Below are positions 56,135 to 64,000 of a stretch of 64,000 nucleotides of DNA, in pieces. Numbering within the stretch: the first letter of the stretch is position 1; the number at the start of each line of letters is the position of its first letter. The translations under genes were made by a program, and so were the position numbers. This DNA is from Pseudoneurospora amorphoporcata (taxonomy: Eukaryota; Ascomycota; Sordariomycetes; Sordariales; Sordariaceae), in assembly GCA_033297205.1 (NCBI GenBank), contig MU859085.1, positions 124,001 to 188,000 on the forward strand, in the 5' to 3' direction. The notes under the pieces were generated by a model. It was not told the DNA's origin, ran no database searches, and worked only from the letters and a program-made list of their open reading frames with translations.

Positions 56135-57723
56135 ATGGCTCGATCATTTACAACAACATCAACAATGAATGGTGTCTACCGCAACGCCAACAGCCCATAT
56201 GCCAACAGCAGCCCGCAGATGTCAGCAACACCATCCACTCCCGCGGTCTCTGCCTTTGCATCAGACAACGTTTCAGAGATAACTGCAAATCGTGACGTTA
56301 GCAAAAGGTCTAGGTCCGCCACCATGGTCTCAGTCGCCACCCAGTCTATCGCGCCCTGTGACGCCGTCTCCGCCATCAACCTCCCCGCAGTACCAGAGTC
56401 CCACTTCCCTGAAATAGAAGCAGCTAATAAAGCCCCGACGCACGAACATGACGGCCTCCAACCGCTTTCGACATATTACACACCGCACGAGTACGTCGAT
56501 GTCAACGGGGTGAGGAATAAGTGGTTCGCTCCCGTGGCGGCGCCTGGTGCCGGCCACAGCTTTTTGAATTATCACCAGAAGATAAAGAGCTTAACTTCCC
56601 GCACCGTCCCTTTTGACTTGATGTACCCTTTTTGACTTGATGTACCGCCATAACAGCTGACATAGTTTTCAATCGTTTTTATATGAAAATTTCGGGATTT
56701 TCAATGTTTCGAGTTTTGAGCATGGCGGTACGCCAAATCAACTGCAGTAAGTATACTAAGTCAATCGCTGTTACGTTCGCTATTACAGTCGCTATCGCTG
56801 GCGATGGCGGTATGGAAGCTAAGAGGTAAGTTGTGTTGTGCTGAAATGTGGCCTTGACTCTGCTGTGCGAGAAAATATCGTATGCGAAATTACGGATTGA
56901 TTTTACTATACAAAACGGGGTGCTTTACATGTCAGCTGTCATTCAGCTGTCGGGTGGAGTAAGTGCGGTACATCAAGTCAAAAAAGGGTACGCGAGGACA
57001 TTAGGGACGGTGCGGGAAGTTAAGCTCAAGATAAATGGTAGTGGGCAAAGGATATGCGGCTAAACGCTCCATGTTCGTCTTCCTCGTCTTGCTGGCTATC
57101 ATAGTAGGTTTGGGAGTCGGGCCTCGATGCCGGGGTTAGGTCTGGGGTTGAAGCAGAGTAACAAAAATTCAACAGGAGGATTGGGAGCTTGTCCCGCCTC
57201 ACCCGCAAGCACATCACCATCCTCCTCCTCCGATAACAACAACTCCCCAACACCCACCTCCACCTCCTCCTCCTCCTCCGCCAAATCCCCTTCCAGCACC
57301 GACCCCAGCGACAGCCCAGTACCCGGTATCCACCACCTACCTAACCTGCCCCTCCTTCAACACAACAGCAGCACCATCATCGCCTCCCCCCTCTTCCCCT
57401 TTTCTCCTTCTACCAACGGCGACACCAACAAAACAAATAGGTACATAATCCTCTGCGACACCAACCTTCCCCCCTCGCCCTCAGAACAAGACCTAACTAC
57501 CGGTACTTCTTCAGGGGCTTCTTCAGGAGGGTTCGTGACCCAATCTCTGAAAGAATGTTTCGCCGTTTGCGACGCGATGAACTGCACCTACTCCAGTCAC
57601 TCCGTGTCCATGCTGTGTTTCGGGACAGTCAGTCAGTGTTGGTTCAATCTTCAACGAAACTATTCTATGAAGGAGGTTTATGCATGCTCATCAAGTACAC
57701 GGAACTGCCTAGAGGTACTTTAG
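56135..57723 (+). pseudogene. Single-pass membrane protein gene disrupted by a MITE
   Basis: From MARSFTTTSTMNGVYRNANS (ATG 56135) the frame codes a Ser/Thr/Ala-rich cytosolic half of about 150 residues. It ends PLSTYYTPHEYVDVNGVRNKWFAP and then the element at 56587. Past the element, KRSMFVFLVLLAIIVGLGVG reads as a membrane helix in a different frame. Then, in yet another, comes a Ser/Thr-rich extracellular part with LKECFAVCDAMNCTYSS and SQCWFNLQRN. The order (soluble, one TM, Ser-rich, Cys domain) matches a large family of fungal surface proteins of unknown role. Lesions: the insertion, which gives a stop at 56635, a frame change of two bases around 57062, and another between 57110 and 57125. 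The stop at 57721-57723 ends the last frame. Whether the frameshifts predate the insertion is not visible. Confidence 0.7.
56587..57027. mobile_element. 441-bp MITE with perfect 8-bp target-site duplication AAGATAAA
   Basis: AAGATAAA occurs at 56579-56586 and 57028-57035, immediately outside the element. The termini are inverted repeats: the outer 25 bp (GAGCTTAACTTCCCGCACCG...) are perfect. An inner block of about 25 bp including TTTTTGACTTGATGTACCGC recurs in both arms with one T difference. A further ACAGCTGACAT block occurs in both arms. The interior is non-coding. The 8-bp duplication is typical of hAT-type elements. It is inserted in the coding region of the membrane-protein gene, so it is at most as old as that gene's decay. 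Confidence 0.88.
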
Positions 57724-59718
57724 GTAACTCTGCTTACTGCTACACCATTGGAAGTTCTCAAACGAACAAAGGCCGCTGGGAAGCTAAGGTACCTCTACCT
57801 AACCAATGCTGCGTGGCTGGATAACATACCCGCCTTTATAACATCATTAAGAATACGTCGAATTGGGGCTCCGTTCCAGGCCTCAGCCGCGAGGCAAGTA
57901 ACGTCGGGAGGGCAATTGACGCGTCTCTGATGAAGGACTGGGGGATATCATGCCCTGCTTGACACTAGGGAAAAAATAGTGAGCTTGAAGATGCTGATAT
58001 TCTCAAGTGTCTAGCCAGTATAAGGTCGCCTGTCACCGATCGTAACGCCAAAACTACGAAAGTTACCGTTACTCAACAGGCATGACAATTACACACCATA
58101 CCCAGGTTGTTATTCGCGGACGCTAAAGTCCAGGCCAGTCCACTGAGACGGCAGGATACAGTGGGGCGAGGAGGCGAAATTGCAAAGGTGTGCGACTTGC
58201 GTTCGTCTGAAGAGTGGGGAGGGATCAGAAAAGGAACGGCTGGGGAAGAAGGGGTCCAATGCCTTCTCCTGGTTCTCCCTTCTTGACCAGGGCCCCCGTG
58301 AATTCTGAAAAGCTACAAGGTCAAGGGGCAGCTGTCAACAGCGGAGAAGGACAAGGGAGAGCCTGGGAGAACTAGGCCCTCGCTGGATCTGGGCTAGTTG
58401 TTGAACGCCCTGCCTAGCAGTCAGTCTTGAAGCTTGGTTCAACGGTATTTCCTATGGTCAAGAGAAAGCAAAAAAGCGTACCATGTCCCAGGGTTGATGT
58501 TCCTGACTGGCTCCCCCACTCATCTCAAAACTCAACGGTCCCTTCCGGGACGGCTCGCTAGCGACCTTTCTCCGTTAGCGGCCAATCCTCCGGCGAATCC
58601 ACTGATGCTCTTCAGGGGAGAGACAGTTGCGCTATGACCGGCTAAGGGTGTTGAGTGCTCGAGCCCTCCCAAGACCCAAGGCCCCCTGCACGTATTTCCT
58701 GACATCAATCAATGTCTCTGCCACTATCGGGTATCAGCAGCATCAATCTGATAATGCGAGAGAGAGGCCCGGGAAATGTGATATGAGAGCTATGTCGACA
58801 ACCTCCTGCGGTCTGCGATTTTCCCTTGGGTCCCATGTCTTGGCCAGGAAGGTGTGCTCCAACCAAAGTTGACCCCTTGCTGTGGTCCAAAAAAAAATAT
58901 CGACATCAAGGGCTGTCAGAATATAGGGGGTGCAGATCTGGCACTAATCCATCACCTAGATGGAGCTCTAATTTTTAGGGTGTTTGGCGCAGTGGTCAGA
59001 ATCTGACAAGGGCCGAGATAGCGTAACTCCCCGAGCTAAGTCTCATACGACTCCGTTGCTTCTTTTAGATGGCCAAGGTAACGCAACCTTTCCGCCCGTG
59101 GAACACATCTTGCAAGGCAACGGCTATTCCACGGAGGGATCTTTGCGTGCTTCTTGGGTTCGTCCTTTTAATCTCCAGTTCACTAGTGGGTTTTCCTGTT
59201 GTGAAATTCCGTTGGTAATACTCTTTTGTTGTTTCTCGGCCACTCAGCTTTGGAGCCTCTGATTCCAGACCGGGGCCAACATGGAAGACGTGGAACACAT
59301 ACCAGATGTGACAAGACGCTTGGAATGGAGTTCGCCTCCTAACACATGGCTTGTCTCATCCATTCCTGCCGACGTATCCGGGTATACAATCATATCACGG
59401 GTCGTATCGAAAGCCTCCGCCATGCTGCGTTGTGGTGATAGCAGAGATTCCACTATCGGACAGTGAAAGCCGGGAAAGATGGTAATCCTTGCGTCAGGGG
59501 TAAAGACCTTGCATGGTCCCGAATCCCCGTGGTCTTTCTTCTGCCTTCTTATTGGGGACACGCCGTATGCCAGGAAGACTGCTTTTGATCCTTTGTGTCA
59601 CTGTATCTTCCTTACCTAGTCCTGTCTTGTCCTGCTCTGCTTGTCAGTCTCATTGCATGAGTCCTTTATGAGCCTTGGTTGCATTCCCATATTCACTTAC
59701 TCACATACTGCTATCACC
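57724..59718. other. Intergenic region upstream of the FAD monooxygenase
   Basis: No ORF with recognisable motif. An A-box-like TGGCGCAGTGG near 58986 has no partner B box and is not called a tRNA. The rest is unremarkable, with a possible promoter at the right end. Confidence 0.35.
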
Positions 59719-61343
59719 ATGCCTGCCCTCACCCAAGACCAGTCCCTCGATGTGATCATCGTCGGAGCCGGCATCGCAGGGCTGGCTGCCGGCATCTCGC
59801 TTCGCCGTGCGGGCCACAACGTCCGCATCTTTGAGCGGTCAGAGCTCAACAACGAGGTTGGCGCCGCCATCCATGTGCCTCCGAACGCCAATCGCGCCCT
59901 CGTGGCATGGGGCCTGGATCCTGCGGAGAACAAGTTCGTTCCGTCTAAGGGCATCGCCATTGGATCCGGAGCCACTCTTCAGCAGTTCGATTTCACTCCA
60001 CTCGGTGACTTTGTTCCGAAGGTGTTTGGCGGTCCTCTGTACTTTGCCCACCGAGTCGACTTGCATGAGTCTTTGAAGAAGCTGGCGATGGGCCCCGAGG
60101 GTCCGGGGAAGCCTGTCGAGTTGAACTTGGGCGTGCATGTTGTCGCTTATGTGAGTAATATCCAAAACGTGGGATGAAACAGCTGCCCCCTACTCTCCCG
60201 TCCACGCAAGATCATCATACCGAGAGAAGCCACCGTGACACGGGATGAGAGATAGCCTTATGCTGACCATCCCCTCTTATAGAACCCAGAGGAGCCATCC
60301 GTCACCCTTAGCTCTGGCATTGTGAAGAAGGGGGACCTTGTCATTGCCGCAGATGGTGTCCATTCCATTGCTGTTGAGGCCATACTTGGATATGCTCACA
60401 AGCCAGAGCCTCAAGCGTTCTACAATGGCTGCTACCGCTTCCTCATCCCAGCTGCCGAGTTAGACGCCGATGAGGAGACGGCGTGGTGGAACAAGAATGG
60501 CGAGAAGGAGGGTCTTCTGAGGATCTATACGGCCAGCAAGTTGGGCAACCGCTTCGTCTCGTATCCATGCCGTGGTGGTGAAGTGTGGAATTGTGTTGGC
60601 ATGTTCCACGATGAAGAGTTGATTGGTGCCACTAAGGAAGATTGGCAAACGCCTGTCGACAAGTCCCACGTCCTCAAGACGTTTGCCGAGTTCCATCCTT
60701 CTCTCCAGGCCGTGCTGAAGTATGTTGTCACTCATTCTTTCTTTTCTGATGTTTAATTGCTAACATGACCTCGACGGTGTAGCAAAGCAAGCGATGTAAA
60801 GCGCTGGCCTCTCCTCTATCGTGGCCCGGTGGCCACCTGGACCAAGGAAAAGATGATCATCATCGGAGATGCTGCCCATCCTATGCTGCCACACCAAGGC
60901 CAGGGCGGAGCACAGGGTATCGAAGACGGCATTGCCCTCGGTATCTCGTTAAGTGGTGCTACATCTGAGGATATCAAGGCGAGGTTGGCCCTTTTCGAGA
61001 AGGCCAGGAGACACAGGGCGAGCGCTATCCAGGTTATGAGCAACGCCGGACCGGATCAAGCTGAGAGGGTCACTAGAGAGGTGGCACAATACGTCAGCGT
61101 CCCTCTGGGTATGTCCAATGCTTCCGGTGTCTCCCTGCCATATTCCCGTACGAGCGGTGCTAACCTACCTGACTCCCGTGCACAGATTCCCAGGCCAAGT
61201 TTGCCGAGTACAACTGGGGCCACGACATTGTCGACACGATGATTCAACTCCTTCGGGAATCTGTCGATGCCAAGTTCGAGCTTCCGGAAGGCTTCTTCAA
61301 GGGGAATCCCTTCTCGCCGCAGAATGCCCCCAAGTACGCGTAG
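59719..61343 (+). CDS. FAD-dependent monooxygenase (salicylate-hydroxylase-like)
   Basis: Exons 59719-60150, 60283-60719, 60783-61108 and 61186-61343, with introns of 132, 63 and 77 nt in phases 0, 2 and 1, give 450 residues starting MPALTQDQSLDV. The dinucleotide-binding motif is VIIVGAGIAGLAAGISLRRAG. The FAD/NAD(P)H-linked DG motif is VIAADGVHS, and the GD motif IIIGDAAHPMLPHQGQGG. These three are diagnostic of group A flavoprotein monooxygenases, which hydroxylate aromatic rings such as salicylate. A TM anchor is absent, so it is probably cytosolic. The in-frame region upstream of the chosen ATG (to 59641) includes another Met but looks like leader. It is next to a PBP-like gene on the same strand, with about 500 nt between them. 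Confidence 0.93.
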
Positions 61344-61855
61344 AGGACGAGCAGAGAGGGTGGACGTCAAGATCGGATATCAGAGGATCGTGTAACAAAA
61401 CAGAGCATGATATCCACATGGATGTGATTATAATGTGGTAGCATAACGGGGTGATAGATTCCTCTGGTAACGTGATGTCGTGGTTTGGGCAGAAAAGGTC
61501 GCAAACGGGAAGCATCCGTCCGATGTTGGAACCCAGGCCTTCAGCGGTCGTCCTTAACAATTATCACTAAACAGGGGTTGTCCCTCCAGCTGTGTATCGC
61601 CCGGACCCCACGGCGGACAAACACATGGCGGGGAGGGTGGACCCACCGGCGGTCCCGATCGCTTCGTCTCCTTCCGTCTTCAGTGGCGCCGGGCCCCGCG
61701 CGGGGCAAACGGTTACGGACCGCCTGTGGAACGTTGAACCGCCGGAGACTTGGCAAATAATCGTCGATCCGGAACAACACTGCTAGATCTCCTACCTCTT
61801 ATTCGCGAAAAGCCAAACAATATTCTAGAAATTAAAGTTCTTGTCGATTACATCA
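61344..61855. other. Intergenic region between monooxygenase and PBP-like gene
   Basis: Tandem-gene spacer, with no supported ORF. It probably contains the 3' UTR of the first gene and the promoter of the second. Confidence 0.4.
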
Positions 61856-63007
61856 ATGCGTCACCCACCATCTTGCATGCGCCCCGCATTGCGTCATTTT
61901 CAGCAGTACATTTATAAAACAACAGAGGCGATCTCACTGCGACCACTATCACCAGCAGCGACATCGACATCGTTATCGACGGCCTCACACAAGCCTGCAC
62001 TCCGAGTAAACCGCCTGCATCATCACCAAGCCAGACCCTTCACAACAACCATCATCATGTCGGCTCAAACCCCCCTCAGAATCGGCTTCGTGCCCGAACA
62101 CTTCTCCACCCCCCTCCACTTCGCCCAGAAGCACTACGGTCTCTCGGCCGAACTCGTCCCCTTCCCCTCCGGCACCGGGCACATGATCACCTCTCTCCGG
62201 TCCGGCGAGATCGACGTAGCCGTCGGCTTGACCGAAGGCTGGGTAGCCGGCCTGGGCAAAGACCCCTCCATCGACGCCAACTATGGCACCGACGGCGGCT
62301 ACCGTCTCGTAGGCACATACGTCGAAACCCCTCTCTGCTGGGCCATTTCCACGGGCGCCAACCGGGCCGAGATCGAGTCCGTCGACTCGCTCAAGGGCGG
62401 CAAGATCGGCGTCTCTCGGATCGGCTCCGGTTCCTACGTGATGGGCTACGTGCTGGCTGATCAGCGCAACTGGCTGGTGCCGACGACGGCGGTGGGCACG
62501 GAGATTGAGACTGCCTCCCCCTTTTCGGACTTTGTGGTGCTGAACACGTTCCAGAACTTGCGGGATGCGGTCAACGACGGAAGAGCGGATTTCTTCATGT
62601 GGGAGCATTTCACGAGCAAGAAGTACTATGACAGCGGGGAGATCAGGCGCGTGGGCGAGATTTACACCCCCTGGAGCAGCTGGAAGATTGTTGCTTCTAC
62701 CCGGTTGCTTGAGGGTGCTGAAAAGAAGAAGCTGGATGAGCGCGTGGAGGAGGCCATGGACAAGGTTAACGAGGGTATCAAGCACTTTGAGGAGCACCAG
62801 GATGAGGCGGTCAAGTATATCAGCACGGAGCTGGATTACTCGGAGGAGGACGCGAGGGAGTGGTTGAAGACTGTCAAGTTCCCCAAGAGGGTGCAGGGCG
62901 TTGATAAGGCGGTTATCGACAAGACTGTGAACATCTTGAGGAAGGCGGGTGTGTTGATCGAGGGAAGAGGCATGAAGCCGGAGGAGATGATTGCCAAGAC
63001 AAGGTAA
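61856..63007 (+). CDS. Periplasmic-binding-protein-fold protein (Ca3427-like), possibly mitochondrial
   Basis: A single-exon product. From MSAQTPLRIGFVPEHFSTPLHFAQ (ATG 62057) it has the two-lobed type 2 binding-protein pattern. GEIDVAVGLTEGWVAGLG and SVDSLKGGKIGVSRIGSGSYVMGYVLADQ form lobe 1 and the hinge. RADFFMWEHFTSKKYYDSGEIRRVGEIYTPWSSWKIVAS forms the ligand side. A yeast-conserved set of such proteins (Candida Ca3427) exists in eukaryotes with no known transport partner. The frame continues upstream to an ATG at 61856, adding about 67 residues rich in Arg, Ser and His that end RPFTTTIIM, which looks like a mitochondrial presequence. Total 383 residues if used. The family probably entered fungi from bacteria; the ligand is unknown. 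Confidence 0.82.
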   Translation: MRHPPSCMRPALRHFQQYIYKTTEAISLRPLSPAATSTSLSTASHKPALRVNRLHHHQARPFTTTIIMSAQTPLRIGFVPEHFSTPLHFAQKHYGLSAELVPFPSGTGHMITSLRSGEIDVAVGLTEGWVAGLGKDPSIDANYGTDGGYRLVGTYVETPLCWAISTGANRAEIESVDSLKGGKIGVSRIGSGSYVMGYVLADQRNWLVPTTAVGTEIETASPFSDFVVLNTFQNLRDAVNDGRADFFMWEHFTSKKYYDSGEIRRVGEIYTPWSSWKIVASTRLLEGAEKKKLDERVEEAMDKVNEGIKHFEEHQDEAVKYISTELDYSEEDAREWLKTVKFPKRVQGVDKAVIDKTVNILRKAGVLIEGRGMKPEEMIAKTR

Positions 63008-63338
63008 ATGGATGATTAGGACATGATAGACAAAATGCGTTGCTTTTCGTGGGGAATCAAATCCGGGCTCAAACAATGTGGGCGGCGGCTCCTCGATGTC
63101 GAGCATAGGATTGCTTGATGGGATGTGAGGTGAGGGTTTTTCTGACCAATAAAAGTCCTCCGATCCTTCGACAGTTTGTATGATGCTGCAATTGAGTCCT
63201 CTTTGGCAAGTTATTGTTATTGTTTGCCGTCGTTGTCGTAGGCCTGTCTCTCAGCTCCCGTCCTACCTCCAAATGCGGAGCCGCTACCTGTAGCTTACTC
63301 CATATAAGTTCACCATTCTCTCCCATCTGCCAAGTTAT
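63008..63338. other. Intergenic region before tRNA-Ala
   Basis: 3' UTR of the PBP-like gene and upstream of tRNA-Ala. No gene. Confidence 0.4.
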
Positions 63339-63426
63339 GGGCTAATGGTCTAGTGGTATGATTTCTGTTTTGCAATGCCTTGTCTTACAATACAGACGGT
63401 CCCGCGTTCAATCCGCGGTTAGTCCA
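63339..63426 (+). tRNA. tRNA-Ala (anticodon TGC) with intron
   Basis: The acceptor stem GGGCTAA/TTAGTCC has the G3-U70 alanine identity pair and discriminator A. The D-arm is TGGTCTAGTGGTATGAT. The anticodon stem TCTGT/ACAGA holds TT-TGC-A followed by a 16-nt intron (63375-63390). The T-arm is CCGCG-TTCAATC-CGCGG. Anticodon TGC. Confidence 0.9.
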
Positions 63427-63881
63427 ACTTTTTGCTTCTTTTTGCTTTGCTCTGGTCTGTTCTTTGAAGTTCGACGATGCTGGCAGATATGTTTTCTCCT
63501 TTTTGTTTCATCAAGGGATCCCAGACTTCGATGATGCACCTCTGGAAATTGAGATGAACTGTTAGCCAAGCAAACGGCGCATTTACCGTGACGTTAACTT
63601 GCACGGGTTGACCCGCAATACGATATCCATACCTTCCTGTTCAACCTCTGGTCGCGCCTTCCCATCTGTCATTCCTGTCCATCTTGGCGCCGGCTGGTGC
63701 TGCAGCAGCTGTGCAAGTACAAGCAAGATCAATGAATGAACGAAAATCCAACTGGCTCAACCAAGCGCATCACCACATACATGCAACCTCCAAATCCGGC
63801 ACAAAACATCACGAAGCAAAAAAACGACTGCACATCGCTGCAAAGAAAGAGAATAATAAACCCATGATAGATAGCAACCTC

Positions 63882-63921
<40 letters not shown>

Positions 63922-63933
63922 GAAAAAGAAATG
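63427..63933. other. Intergenic region with A36
   Basis: Between tRNA-Ala and a partial tRNA-Ser. Contains A36 at 63883-63918, about 15 nt from the tRNA-Ser 3' end. No gene. Confidence 0.45.
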
Positions 63934-64000
63934 CGTCACCTGCAGGATTCGAACCTGCGCTCCCGAGGGAACTGCCTAAACTTGCTTTCTTGCGAATAGC
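63934..64000 (-). tRNA. tRNA-Ser, probable anticodon GCT with intron (5' part cut by window edge)
   Basis: On the minus strand the 3' half is visible: anticodon stem strand GGCAG, a long variable arm (TTCCCTCGGGAGC), T-arm GCAGG-TTCGAAT-CCTGC, acceptor strand AGGTGAC and discriminator G, the serine marker. The window edge at 64000 falls on GCTA, which would be anticodon GCT plus A37, then a 19-nt intron. The long variable arm supports Ser or Leu, and discriminator G favours Ser. Confidence 0.7.

Noticed and set aside
58979..59045. tRNA-like A box (TGGCGCAGTGG)
   Set aside because: No B box and no acceptor or anticodon stems can be found at the right spacing.
61985..63106. 373-residue minus-strand ORF
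   Set aside because: Antisense of the PBP-like gene, with shadow composition.

Overview
This window looks like nuclear DNA of a filamentous ascomycete, most likely a Sordariomycete close to Neurospora, Sordaria or Podospora. The reasons are the short spliceosomal introns (about 50-130 nt, GT..AG, CTAAC/CTGAC branch sites), a fungal gene set (Opi1, AP-1 mu, SRP54, DUF1772, PaxU-type, CBM1 plus CE15 wood-degrading enzyme, Dal5-type permease), intron-containing tRNA genes, and kilobase-sized intergenic regions. The placement is inferred from protein resemblance; no search was run.

Layout. 0-7 kb: the 3' part of a HAD-family hydrolase, an SDR oxidoreductase, tRNA-Gly(GCC), a DUF1772 membrane protein and an Opi1-type repressor of phospholipid genes. 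7-11.9 kb is gene-poor. 11.9-13.5 kb: clathrin adaptor AP-1 mu. 14.6-16.6 kb: one or two unrecognised genes. 18.9 kb: tRNA-Glu(TTC). 19.7-21.1 kb: a CBM1/CE15 glucuronoyl esterase gene with three disabling lesions. 22.1-25.5 kb: two alpha/beta hydrolases. 25.9-28.1 kb: a divergent pair of paralogous cysteine-rich secreted proteins. 28.2-31.5 kb: a PaxU/DUF829 protein, tRNA-Ala(CGC) and an acyl-CoA thioesterase-like protein. 34.2-35.0 kb: a small unrecognised protein with strong codon bias. 36.9-38.2 kb: a PAP2 lipid phosphatase. 40.4-42.0 kb: a shattered cytochrome P450 carrying a 61-nt homopolymer. 43.5-45.2 kb: an MFS anion/allantoate-type transporter. 45.2-53.2 kb has no gene I can support but holds one MITE. 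53.2-54.8 kb: SRP54. 56.1-57.7 kb: a membrane-protein gene broken by a second MITE with a perfect 8-bp target duplication. 59.7-63.0 kb: an FAD monooxygenase and a periplasmic-binding-protein-like protein. 63.3-64 kb: tRNA-Ala(TGC) and a partial tRNA-Ser.

The genes do not form an obvious pathway cluster. Housekeeping genes (AP-1 mu, SRP54, Opi1, tRNAs) are interleaved with accessory enzymes. Three accessory genes are decaying: the CE15 esterase, the P450 and the MITE-hit membrane protein. The clearest unusual signals are the MITE insertion with its TSD, the internal-hairpin MITE, very long homopolymers inside an intron and a pseudogene, and the repeat-built cysteine-rich paralogues. I did not find a clear new multi-gene system.
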